From: JAFAVZ01 sp036009105 | Lineage (GTDB): Bacteria > Acidobacteriota > Thermoanaerobaculia > Gp7-AA8 | Reading direction: 5' to 3' | NCBI GenBank assembly: GCA_036009105.1 | Contig: DASYMJ010000110.1 | Location: forward strand, 1-6,630 | Length of the DNA stretch: 6,630 nt | Shown: positions 1-6,349 of the stretch, piece by piece | Position numbering within the stretch: position 1 is the stretch's first letter | How the letters are laid out: each line of letters starts with the position of its first letter | Made by a program: the position numbers and the translations under genes | Notes under the pieces: model-generated | The model's input: the letters and a program-made list of their open reading frames with translations, nothing else | Told to the model about the DNA's origin: nothing | Database searches by the model: none

Positions 1-7
1 TCTCGAA

Positions 8-1063
8 TCACTGCAGCGCGTTGCTCACGTCGACGACGGCCGGCTGCTGGGGAGGCACGAAGATCTGCGGGTCGTTCGTCGAATTGTCGGTGAAGGTGTA
101 GTAGACGATGGCCGAGCTGCCGTTGAGCGTGACCACCCGCACCACCGAGCCGGGCTCGGGATCGACGCCCACCAGGTCGCGCACGCTGGCCAGGATGGAA
201 GTGCCCGGCTCGAGCTGGATCTGCCTGGAGACGTTCTGCCCATCCGCGGCGGTGGCCACGATGATGCCGTAGGTGGGGCCCTGCGCGATGAAGCCGAGGT
301 TCATCCGGAAGCGGCTCTCCGGGGCGTAGATGGCGACGTTCGCGGAGCCGAGGAAGTCGACCGGATTGACCGCGTCCTCGAACGTGCCGAAGGTGCCGTC
401 CGGCGAGTCGTTGTAGACCCGCGCCTCGATGCGCGGCATGTAGCCGATGGTCCCTTCGTCCGGCACGATCTCCAGATAGCCGATGCCGCTCTGCCCCATC
501 GCCGCCACGACGTCGTCGTAAAAAGCTTCGCCCCCGACGTTGAAGTTGTAGGTCAGCGAGGGATCGTTGCTGGAGGGATACGTTCCGGCCCGGTGGAAGA
601 TCACGCGGCCACGCTCCCCGGGGAACGTGCCGATCAGCTTGAGCGAGGTGCGGAAGAACGCGCCGTTCGCGCCCGGCGCGGAGCCGGCCACGGGCAGGAT
701 GAGCCGGCGGGTGAGGCGTCCGAAGGCGGGGTCGCCCTGCACGGTGACGTCGATGGCGGCCGAGCAGGCGGTAAAGCTCGGATCGGAGTCGTTCACGGCC
801 GTGATGCGGTACGTGAGCGCGGTCCGCGTCGCGGCCTGGAAGCGGACGTCGACGGTCGGCTCGGTCAGGTCCTCGCTGCGGACGTGCTCGCTCTTGCGCA
901 GGATCTCCACGTGATAGCTCTCCGCCCCCGGCACCGGATCCCAGAAGACGCGCGGCCAGCCGCCGCGGGTGACCTCACTGTGCACGTTGACGGTGCAGGC
1001 GGCGTGCGCGGTGGCACCCACAACGAAGAGAAGAACCACGGCCGCGAATACACGTTTCCTCAT
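8..1063 (-). CDS. Secreted fibronectin-III-like protein of unknown function
   Basis: A 351-residue exported protein whose function I do not recognise. Seen in the sequence: an N-terminal signal peptide (basic MRKR, then a hydrophobic stretch about residues 5-18, with a likely cleavage after AHA at residue 21). A beta-sandwich segment of about residues 25-108 has fibronectin type III hallmarks (WDPVPGAESYHVEI near residues 41-54 and YRITAVN near 85-91). The only two cysteines, C23 and C100, flank this domain and could form a disulfide. A second region (about 120-345) opens with LILPVAGSAPGANGAFFRTS, a pattern I associate with secreted proteins of Acidobacteriota. There is no lipobox at C23 (H-A-A-C) and no C-terminal anchor, so periplasmic or extracellular release is likely. 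The ATG at 1063 is chosen over an in-frame GTG at 1081 because AAGGAGG sits 5 nt upstream and the signal peptide begins there. The gene lies 49 nt downstream of the E2 gene on the same strand. The coding call is firm; the role is unknown. Confidence 0.85.
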   Translation of the reverse strand: MRKRVFAAVVLLFVVGATAHAACTVNVHSEVTRGGWPRVFWDPVPGAESYHVEILRKSEHVRSEDLTEPTVDVRFQAATRTALTYRITAVNDSDPSFTACSAAIDVTVQGDPAFGRLTRRLILPVAGSAPGANGAFFRTSLKLIGTFPGERGRVIFHRAGTYPSSNDPSLTYNFNVGGEAFYDDVVAAMGQSGIGYLEIVPDEGTIGYMPRIEARVYNDSPDGTFGTFEDAVNPVDFLGSANVAIYAPESRFRMNLGFIAQGPTYGIIVATAADGQNVSRQIQLEPGTSILASVRDLVGVDPEPGSVVRVVTLNGSSAIVYYTFTDNSTNDPQIFVPPQQPAVVDVSNALQ

Positions 1064-1068
1064 CGGAT

Positions 1069-1075
1069 CCTCCTT
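1069..1075 (-). promoter_or_regulatory. Ribosome binding site of the secreted protein
   Basis: On the minus strand this reads AAGGAGG, a near-perfect Shine-Dalgarno sequence, 5 nt before the ATG at 1063-1061. It decides the start codon: the longer reading from the GTG at 1081 would put the ribosome binding site inside the gene. Confidence 0.85.
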
Positions 1076-1112
1076 CGACACCTATTACGGAATGGAGACG
1101 CGAAAGGGCGGG

Positions 1113-2423
1113 CTACATTACCAGCCGCAGCGGCTGCTCAAGGTATTGCCGCAGCGTGCGCAGGTATTCGGCGCCGGCCGCGCCGTCGATCACGCGGTGG
1201 TCGCAGGACATGGTGATCTTCATCCGGTCGCGGATGACGATCTGCCGGTCGAGCACGACCGGCCGCGCTTCGGCCGCGCCGATGGCCAGGATGGCCACGT
1301 TCGGCGGGTTGATGATGGCGGTGAATTCTTCGATGCCCCACGCGCCGAGGTTGGAGATGGTGAAGGTGGAGCCCTGGTATTCGTTCGGCGTCAGCTTGCG
1401 GTTCTTCGCCTTCTCCGCCAGCGCCCGCACCTCCTCGGAGATCTCGCGCACCGATTTCGTATCGGCGTTGCGCACCACCGGCGTGATCAGCCCCTCCGGC
1501 GTGGAGACGGCCACACCGATATGCACCTCGGCATGCTGCCCGATGAAGTCGTCGCCCCAGCTGGCGTTCACCAATGGATGCTGCTGCATCGCCAGCGCCG
1601 CGCCGCGGATGATGAAGTCATTGAGGCTGATCTTGACGCCCTCGATGTCGATGAGCTGCTGGCGGACGGCGAGCAGCTGCGTCACGTCGTAATCAGCGGT
1701 GAGATAAAAGTGCGGGATCGGCCCGGTCGATTCGGCGAGACGCTTCGCGATGGTGCGCCGCATGCCGGAGAGCGGAATGCGCTCACTCGTGAGGGACGTG
1801 GGACGGGCTTCAGCCCGCCCAACTGCCGGCGCCCCCTGAAAGTTCTTCACATCCGCCGCGACGATGCGCCCCTGCGGCCCGCTCCCCTGCAGCGCCTCGA
1901 GACGGACGCCGAGCTCGCGCGCCATCTTCCGGGCCAGCGGCGAAGATTTGCGCCGCTCGCCCTCACCCGAGGCTTGCGCCGCCGCCGCCGCAGGCGCAGG
2001 CGCCGCGGCCGTCTTGTCGACCCGCGGCCCTTTCATCTCGATCGCCTCGCCGTACTCGCCGGTGGAGTGCTTGACCGAGTCTTTCCTGTCCGTGGCGCGG
2101 CGCTGCTCCGGCTCCGGCTTCTCCTGCTCGCCGCCCGCCGCTCGCTGCTCGCTCTTCGGCTGCTCGCTCTTCGGCGCCGCCTTCTCGCCCTCCCCCAGCA
2201 CATACGCCAGCACCCCGCCCACGGGAACCACGGTGCCCTCATCCGCCTGCAGCTCGGAGAGCGTGCCGTCCGACTCCGCCTCCAGGTCGAGGTTCACCTT
2301 GTCGGTCTCGATCTCCAGCAGCGGCTCGCCCTTCTTCACCGCGTCGCCCGGCTTCTTGTACCAGCGGACGACCTTCCCCTCGCTCATGGCGTCGCCCATC
2401 TTGGGCATGATGATCTCGGCCAT
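1113..2423 (-). CDS. pdhC: Dihydrolipoamide acetyltransferase, E2 of the pyruvate dehydrogenase complex
   Basis: The 436-residue E2 core subunit transfers the acetyl group from E1-bound hydroxyethyl-TPP via lipoyl-lysine to CoA in the cytoplasm. Domains seen: a lipoyl domain, residues 1-75, with lipoylation site K42 in ETDKVNLD; a long charged, then Ala/Pro-rich linker, 77-156; a peripheral-subunit-binding domain, about 157-196 (SSPLARKMARELGV...GSGPQGRIVAADV); a second linker, 197-213; and the acyltransferase domain, about 214-436, with catalytic H409 and D413 in HRVIDGA. The start ATG is 2 nt after the E1 beta stop, with AGGGAG 5 nt upstream; a longer in-frame reading from 2720 would only be antisense-like sequence overlapping E1 beta. 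Oddities: a perfect 15-bp tandem duplication in the first linker and a REP-like palindrome in the second. The family is certain. Pyruvate is the preferred substrate because of its E1 partners, but branched-chain oxoacid or acetoin dehydrogenase E2 proteins are similar. Confidence 0.93.
   Translation of the reverse strand: MAEIIMPKMGDAMSEGKVVRWYKKPGDAVKKGEPLLEIETDKVNLDLEAESDGTLSELQADEGTVVPVGGVLAYVLGEGEKAAPKSEQPKSEQRAAGGEQEKPEPEQRRATDRKDSVKHSTGEYGEAIEMKGPRVDKTAAAPAPAAAAAQASGEGERRKSSPLARKMARELGVRLEALQGSGPQGRIVAADVKNFQGAPAVGRAEARPTSLTSERIPLSGMRRTIAKRLAESTGPIPHFYLTADYDVTQLLAVRQQLIDIEGVKISLNDFIIRGAALAMQQHPLVNASWGDDFIGQHAEVHIGVAVSTPEGLITPVVRNADTKSVREISEEVRALAEKAKNRKLTPNEYQGSTFTISNLGAWGIEEFTAIINPPNVAILAIGAAEARPVVLDRQIVIRDRMKITMSCDHRVIDGAAGAEYLRTLRQYLEQPLRLVM
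1801..1820. repeat. REP-like GC-rich palindrome inside the E2 gene
   Basis: The stretch contains a perfect inverted repeat, CGGGCT-TC-AGCCCG (1804-1817), extended by two further G:C pairs on each side of one A/C mismatch (1801-1820). A second small inverted repeat, CTCAC-TC-GTGAG (1782-1793), lies 10 nt to the left and has the same TC loop. The palindrome encodes residues 202-208 (GRAEARP) of the linker between the subunit-binding and catalytic domains of E2. Its form resembles dispersed extragenic palindromes with GGGCTTCAGCCC cores. That it is one copy of such a family is inference, since no second copy lies in this window. Confidence 0.55.
2146..2175. repeat. Perfect 15-bp tandem duplication in the E2 linker
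   Basis: TGCTCGCTCTTCGGC occurs twice back to back (2146-2160 and 2161-2175). Read on the minus strand it encodes the repeated pentapeptide PKSEQ-PKSEQ in the flexible linker after the lipoyl domain. It is in frame, so it only lengthens the linker. Identity at all 15 positions suggests a recent slippage duplication. Confidence 0.8.
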
Positions 2424-2425
2424 CC

Positions 2426-3412
2426 TCACTCCCTGTACAGCGCGCGTTTGACCGCCGCGATCACATGCTCTTCGTGCGGCGTGGCGAGCAGCTCGAGGTT
2501 GCGCGCGTACGGCATCGGCACGTCCTCGCCCGTCACCCGCACCACCGGCGCATCGAGCTCGTCGAACATCTTCTCGGTGATGCTCGCCGCGATCTCCGCG
2601 GCCGCGCCGAACGGCTTCCACTGCTCCTGCACCACCACCGCGCGATGCGTCTTCGCCACCGACTGATACGCCGGCTGCAGGTCGAGCGGCCGCAGCGTGC
2701 GCAGGTCGATGACCTCGCACTCGATGCCGTCCTCCGCCGCCAGCTTCTCCGCCGCGATGAGCGACATCTGCAGCATCCGGCTGTAGCTGACGATCGTCAC
2801 GTCCGCCCCCTGGCGCGCCACGCGCGACCGGCCGAACGGCACGGTGAAGTCGGGATCGTCCGGCACCTCGCCCTTCATCCCGTACAGCGCGGCGCTCTCC
2901 AGGAACATCACCGGGTCCTTCCCCCGGATGGCCGTCTTCAACAGCCCCTTCGCGTCCGCCGGGGTGGCCGGCGCCACGACATGCAGGCCGGGAAAGTGCG
3001 CGTAGAACGACTCGAACGACTGCGAATGCTGCGCGGAGAGCTGCACGCCCGCTCCCTGCGGCCCGCGGATCACGACCGGCACGTCGACCTGCCCGCCGCT
3101 GAAGTAGCGCACTTTCGCGGCGTGATTGAGGATCTGGTCGGCGGCGACGATGGAGAAGTTGACGGTCATCATCTCCACGATCGGCCGCAGCCCGAGCATG
3201 GCCATCCCCACCGCCGTCCCCACCATCCCCGCCTCGGCGATCGGCGTGTCGATCACGCGCCGCGGCCCATACTTTTTGAGCATGCCGGCGGTGATGCGGA
3301 ACGTCCCTTCGTAGACGCCGATGTCCTCTCCCATGATGAGGACATTCGGATCGCGGTCCATCTCCTCGATCATGGCGGCGCGGATGGCGTCGCGGTAACT
3401 CAGTTCGGCCAT
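2426..3412 (-). CDS. pdhB: Pyruvate dehydrogenase E1 component, beta subunit
   Basis: At 328 residues it has the usual length for the family. With E1 alpha it forms the alpha2beta2 thiamine-diphosphate enzyme that decarboxylates pyruvate and reductively acetylates the E2 lipoyl group. Seen: the N-terminal pyrimidine-binding transketolase-like domain with GEDIG (28-32), the conserved catalytic glutamate E60 in DTPIAEAG that activates the thiamine aminopyrimidine, the potassium/structural loop RGPQGAG (116-122), and H129 in SAQHSQ. The C-terminal transketolase domain (about 200-325) contains VIDLRTLRPLD and VVQEQWKPFG. The ATG lies 6 nt after the E1 alpha stop; the nearest purine-rich site (GGGAGGA at 3426-3432) is rather far, so translation is probably coupled to E1 alpha. 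The stop is 2 nt before the E2 start. The family is certain; pyruvate versus a branched-chain oxoacid is inferred. Confidence 0.94.
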   Translation of the reverse strand: MAELSYRDAIRAAMIEEMDRDPNVLIMGEDIGVYEGTFRITAGMLKKYGPRRVIDTPIAEAGMVGTAVGMAMLGLRPIVEMMTVNFSIVAADQILNHAAKVRYFSGGQVDVPVVIRGPQGAGVQLSAQHSQSFESFYAHFPGLHVVAPATPADAKGLLKTAIRGKDPVMFLESAALYGMKGEVPDDPDFTVPFGRSRVARQGADVTIVSYSRMLQMSLIAAEKLAAEDGIECEVIDLRTLRPLDLQPAYQSVAKTHRAVVVQEQWKPFGAAAEIAASITEKMFDELDAPVVRVTGEDVPMPYARNLELLATPHEEHVIAAVKRALYRE

Positions 3413-3418
3413 GGCTGC

Positions 3419-4486
3419 TTACTCGTCCTCCCGCACCGGATGCGGCCCATGCTCGGCCACCACGTCCTTGAACAGCTCTCCCTCACCCGGCGCAGGGCTC
3501 TCCTCGGCGAAGCGGACGGCGCTGGCGACCGTCTCGGTCGCCCACTGGTCCATCTTCTTCACGTCGTCGTCGCCCAGGCCGCAGATCTCGCCGAGCCGCT
3601 TGCGGAGGATCTGGATCGGATCGCGGTGCTTGTGCTGCTCGACCTCGTCCTTGGTGCGGTAGGGCTGCAGGATGTCTGCCGCGCCGTGGCCGGAGAAGCG
3701 GTAGGTGACCGCCTCGATGCAGTACGGCCGGCCGGTCTCGCGGATCTGGCGGATGACGCGGTCGGCCACGCCCCGGACGGCGAAGATGTCCTGCCCGTCG
3801 ACCTTCTCGGCCGGGATGTTGTAGGCGCGCACGCGTTGCGCCAGGTCGGTGAGCGCGGAGTGGCGGTCGACCGAGGTGCCCATCGCGTAGCCGTTGTTCT
3901 CGATGATCCAGAGGATGGGGCAGAGCCCTTCCTTGCCCCACAGGCCGGCCATGTTCATCGCCTCGTGGAAGGAGCCGATGTTCATGGCGCCGTCCCCGAA
4001 GTAGCAGACGGCAATGTTGTCCGTGCCGCGATACCGCAGCGCGTACGCCGAGCCGGCGGCGAGGGTGAGGTGGCCGCCCACGATGCCGTAGCCGCCGTAG
4101 AAATCGTGCTCGGCATCGAACAGATGCATGGAGCCGCCTTTGCCTTTGGAGACGCCGGTGCCTTTGCCGAAGAGCTCGGCCATGACCCTTTTCGGATCGG
4201 AGCCGAGGGCCAGGGCGTGGGCGTGGTCGCGATACCCGGAGTAGACGACGTCGCCCTTCTGGATGGCCGAGAGGATGCCGCTGGCGACCGCTTCCTGGCC
4301 GCTGTAGACGTGGAGATAGCCGCCGATCTTGCCCCGCCGGAACTCCCGCTCGGTGGCTTCCTCGAAGCGGCGGATGAGGATCATCTGCCGGAGGATGTCA
4401 CTCCACTCCGGCGCACATGCAGCCTCGTCAATGGTTGCGGTGGACTGTTGGTTTTTCGCCTTCGCCATCTCTCGTGTCTGCGCCAT
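3419..4486 (-). CDS. pdhA: Pyruvate dehydrogenase E1 component, alpha subunit
   Basis: This 355-residue subunit carries the thiamine-diphosphate/Mg2+ site of E1. Seen: the substrate-channel motif GGYLHVYSGQEA with H59, YRDHAHAL (85-92), KGKGGSMH (114-121), and the TPP motif starting GDGAMNIG (164-171) and closing at ENNGYAMGT (196-204), 25 residues between the end of GDGAMNIG and ENN, as expected. The whole pattern fits the pyruvate dehydrogenase alpha type. The phosphorylation-loop region reads SGHGAAD rather than the common GHSxSD, so the loop serine is replaced; bacterial enzymes are usually not regulated there. The start is taken as ATG 4486; a second ATG, 18 nt inside at 4468, is possible and neither has a strong Shine-Dalgarno site. 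It is the first gene of the E1 alpha-E1 beta-E2 operon, with 35 nt separating it from the nucleotidyltransferase stop upstream. Acetoin dehydrogenase alpha is a less likely alternative. Confidence 0.93.
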   Translation of the reverse strand: MAQTREMAKAKNQQSTATIDEAACAPEWSDILRQMILIRRFEEATEREFRRGKIGGYLHVYSGQEAVASGILSAIQKGDVVYSGYRDHAHALALGSDPKRVMAELFGKGTGVSKGKGGSMHLFDAEHDFYGGYGIVGGHLTLAAGSAYALRYRGTDNIAVCYFGDGAMNIGSFHEAMNMAGLWGKEGLCPILWIIENNGYAMGTSVDRHSALTDLAQRVRAYNIPAEKVDGQDIFAVRGVADRVIRQIRETGRPYCIEAVTYRFSGHGAADILQPYRTKDEVEQHKHRDPIQILRKRLGEICGLGDDDVKKMDQWATETVASAVRFAEESPAPGEGELFKDVVAEHGPHPVREDE

Positions 4487-4515
4487 GCACGCACCGCGCC
4501 GCGCAGGGGGCGGAT

Positions 4516-4524
4516 TCTATATCA
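4516..4524 (-). promoter_or_regulatory. Possible extended -10 promoter for the pyruvate dehydrogenase operon
   Basis: On the minus strand this 9-mer reads TGA-TATAGA, matching an extended -10 (TGnTATAAT) at 5 of 6 hexamer positions. No recognisable -35 lies 17 nt upstream. It is the only AT-rich patch in the 35-nt gap before the E1 alpha ATG and would give a leader of about 20-25 nt. The TGA is also the stop codon of the nucleotidyltransferase gene. Purely a motif match; the sigma factor preference of this organism is unknown. Confidence 0.25.
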
Positions 4525-5547
4525 CCGTCGCCGCCAACGATTTCGCAACAGTCGCCAGGGCCGCATCAGCCATTGCAGCGGCTCCGGCGCTGCCGATGCG
4601 GCCCAGTCGGCGTGCGTCGGAACGAAGATCGCGGCGGCGGCCGCGGCGAGCGCGTCGCGGCGGCGGTCGAGCAGGAGAAGGAGGTCGCGGCCGCGGGGGT
4701 CCTGGGCGTGCGGTTTCTGCAGTCTGCCGCGGAGGCGCGGCCACGTTTGGCGCGCGGCGGAGAGGCAGCGAGGCAACGGCGGCAGCGGCGTGCCCAGCAC
4801 GTCCTGCGCGATGAGGAACGACAGCCCCACCTGCCGCGCCGCGAGCGAGCGGACGGCGATGCGATCCACCTCCTGCCAATCGATGGGAAGCCGGGTGAGG
4901 GCGGCGAGCTGGGCCAGCGTTTCGAGGCGGAACCAGAAGTGTTTTGCGGCGTGGCTGCAGGTGAAGACGGCCAGGTCGCTCAGGCCAAGGGTGGGGACGG
5001 AAGAAACGTGAGTGCGGCGGGAAAACGCGTCGGCGAACGGCAGCGCGAGGGGGAACTGGACGTGGCCGAAGCGCCAGTGGAAATCGATCACGGCGCCGTG
5101 CGCGTCGTGCACGAATTCGGTGCCGCTCTGGAAGCGGCGTTTCGTCGCGCGCTGGGCGGGGGTGAGGGGCGTCGCGTCGCGGTAGCCGAGGGTGCGGAGG
5201 ATGGCTTCGCCGCGGTCGGCGTCACGCTGGCCGACGATCAGGTCGAGGTCGGCGAAGACGCGCAGGCCGGGATCGCCGTAAAGCTGTTGCGATACGACGA
5301 GGCCCTTGAGCGCGAGCAGCGGCACATCACCAAACGCTGCGACGATCCGCTCCAGCTCGGCGCCGAGGTAGAGAGCGCGCGCTTCGATGGTCGCGGCGCG
5401 GATGCGCAGCTCGCGCGTCGGCTCCTCGGCCAGCCGGGCGAGCAGGCCGGTCAGCCCCTCGGTCGCCGCGGCGTCGAGCGTGGCGGCATCGAGCGGGCCG
5501 CGAACGCGTTCGCCGCGCGCCACCGCGAGCAACGTTTCTGCAGGCAT
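4522..5547 (-). CDS. Nucleotidyltransferase family protein (NTP_transf_5, PF14907-like), probable RiPP tailoring enzyme
   Basis: A 341-residue cytoplasmic protein. Seen: an N-terminal helical part with LLAVARGE (6-13), then the nucleotidyltransferase-fold core. The core has LALKGLVVSQQLYGDP (78-93), R96 and the metal-binding pair D100/D102 in ADLDLIV. Further on are the DFHWRF motif (155-160) and the H-x-x-KHFWFRL motif (199-208). The C-terminus is RP-rich (LQWLMRPWRLLRNRW). This order of motifs matches the uncharacterised nucleotidyltransferase family PF14907. Established knowledge: members recur in lasso-peptide and related RiPP clusters that also hold an HPrK-like kinase and an asparagine-synthetase homologue; the exact substrate is not generally known. 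Here it is head to head with just such a pair, so a role in modifying a peptide is inferred. The ATG at 5547 fits the family N-terminus, although no Shine-Dalgarno sequence precedes it. The family call is good; the substrate is unknown. Confidence 0.83.
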   Translation of the reverse strand: MPAETLLAVARGERVRGPLDAATLDAAATEGLTGLLARLAEEPTRELRIRAATIEARALYLGAELERIVAAFGDVPLLALKGLVVSQQLYGDPGLRVFADLDLIVGQRDADRGEAILRTLGYRDATPLTPAQRATKRRFQSGTEFVHDAHGAVIDFHWRFGHVQFPLALPFADAFSRRTHVSSVPTLGLSDLAVFTCSHAAKHFWFRLETLAQLAALTRLPIDWQEVDRIAVRSLAARQVGLSFLIAQDVLGTPLPPLPRCLSAARQTWPRLRGRLQKPHAQDPRGRDLLLLLDRRRDALAAAAAAIFVPTHADWAASAAPEPLQWLMRPWRLLRNRWRRR

Positions 5548-5548
5548 C

Positions 5549-5557
5549 GGAGAGAGG
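5549..5557 (+). promoter_or_regulatory. Candidate ribosome binding site of the HPrK-like gene
   Basis: The plus strand reads GGAGAGAGG, ending 7 nt before a TTG at 5565-5567. Spacing and purine content fit a Shine-Dalgarno site, but that TTG is out of frame with the kinase reading frame. If the real start is the in-frame CTG at 5573, the spacing would be 15 nt. The site lies directly beside the ATG of the divergent nucleotidyltransferase. Confidence 0.4.
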
Positions 5558-5572
5558 ATATCGTTTGGCGCT

Positions 5573-6349
5573 CTGGACTACTCGCTGGGAAGTCGCCATC
5601 TCGCAGCCGATTGCGAGCTCCCCTGGCTCGCGCGAGCGGACGCGCGGGCCGAGGCCGACCTCACGCTTTGCCTCCGCACTCGCTCCACGCCTCGCGCGCA
5701 GTTCGCGCCTTGGTACGAGAGCGAGTCGGTCACCATCGATCGGGCGGATGACGGGTCCCTGCTCGCCCGCTTTGCCGATGACGCCGCGTTTCTCGTCACC
5801 GCCCGCTCCATTGCGCTGGTCGACGCGCCGCCGCACTACACCATCGACGATCTCGCCGCCTACGCGCTCGGTCCCCTGCTCGCCCTCGCCTTGCATCTCC
5901 GCCAAGCGGTGCTCATCCACGCCTCGGCGGTCGAGATCGGCGGACGAGCGATCCTCTTCGCGGGCCAGTCGGGCAGCGGCAAGTCGACCCTGGCGGCGAT
6001 GCTCCACCGCCAGGGCCGCCGCGTGCTGTCCGACGACACCACCGAGATCGCGGCCGGCGTCGCCCGCGCATCGATCCCCGCGCTGCGCATCCGCCAACCG
6101 GCGGGCGACAAGAAGATCCTGCCGGTCCAGCCGGCGGATGACCGCCCCATCGGCGCCATCCTCTTCCTGGAAGATCGCGGAGTGGAAAGCCTGGAACGCC
6201 TGACGCCGCGCGAAGGCTGGCAACGGCTGCTCGCCAACGCCTACACCGCCCACCTGCCCGACCCCGCGATGGCGCAGCGCATCTTCGAGGAGACCGCCGC
6301 GCTTGCGGACCGCGTCCCGATGTTCCGCTACACGGCGGCGCTGCGATGA
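5573..6349 (+). CDS. HPr-kinase-like P-loop protein, probable lasso-peptide kinase; start uncertain
   Basis: About 258 residues in an HPr kinase/phosphorylase-like fold, numbered here from CTG 5573. Seen: an N-terminal segment YSLGSRHLAADCELPWL resembling the opening of the family (G-x-x-L-x-S-D/E-x-x-LP-x-L), IHASAVEIGG with H116, a perfect Walker A GQSGSGKST (131-139, bases 5963-5989), and the acidic SDD motif (153-155, 6029-6037) that serves as a Walker-B-like site. Established knowledge: HPrK homologues beside asparagine-synthetase homologues in lasso clusters (ThcoK, PadeK) phosphorylate a C-terminal serine of the precursor. True HPrK is bifunctional and longer, and no ptsH-type neighbour is seen. 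No ATG, GTG or TTG opens this frame near the homologous start; GTG 5480 and ATG 5387 are in frame but would overlap the nucleotidyltransferase gene by 68-161 nt. The stop overlaps the next start (ATGA), implying translational coupling. The family call is good; the 5' end may be frameshifted. Confidence 0.78.
   Translation: MDYSLGSRHLAADCELPWLARADARAEADLTLCLRTRSTPRAQFAPWYESESVTIDRADDGSLLARFADDAAFLVTARSIALVDAPPHYTIDDLAAYALGPLLALALHLRQAVLIHASAVEIGGRAILFAGQSGSGKSTLAAMLHRQGRRVLSDDTTEIAAGVARASIPALRIRQPAGDKKILPVQPADDRPIGAILFLEDRGVESLERLTPREGWQRLLANAYTAHLPDPAMAQRIFEETAALADRVPMFRYTAALR

Noticed and set aside
992..1063. Secreted protein as a lipoprotein anchored at C23
   Set aside because: The residues before C23 (H-A-A) do not make a lipobox; AHA is a better signal peptidase I site.
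1064..1112. Terminator or promoter between the E2 gene and the secreted-protein gene
   Set aside because: The 49-nt gap has no stable hairpin with a T-run and no convincing promoter boxes; only the ribosome binding site at 1069-1075 is clear.
1801..1820. The palindrome as a Rho-independent terminator
   Set aside because: It lies within the E2 coding frame and has no T-run on either strand, and the downstream E2 catalytic domain is intact.
2465..5011. An 848-codon open frame on the plus strand, and a 565-codon one at 969-2666
   Set aside because: Both are antisense to the well-supported pyruvate dehydrogenase genes; their translations are His/Arg/Leu/Asp-rich with no domains, as expected of a frame mirrored from GC-rich codons.
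4417..5751. A 444-codon open frame on the plus strand across the nucleotidyltransferase gene
   Set aside because: Arg/Gly/Glu-rich antisense shadow; the minus-strand frame carries clear PF14907-type motifs.
5565..6203. Open frame starting at TTG 5565 read as its own gene
   Set aside because: Ser/Arg/Pro-rich out-of-frame translation of the kinase gene. Only its start region is of interest, as a possible original kinase start.
5327..6253. A 308-codon minus-strand open frame under the kinase
   Set aside because: The plus-strand frame has Walker A and HPrK motifs; the minus-strand translation is low-complexity and unrecognisable.
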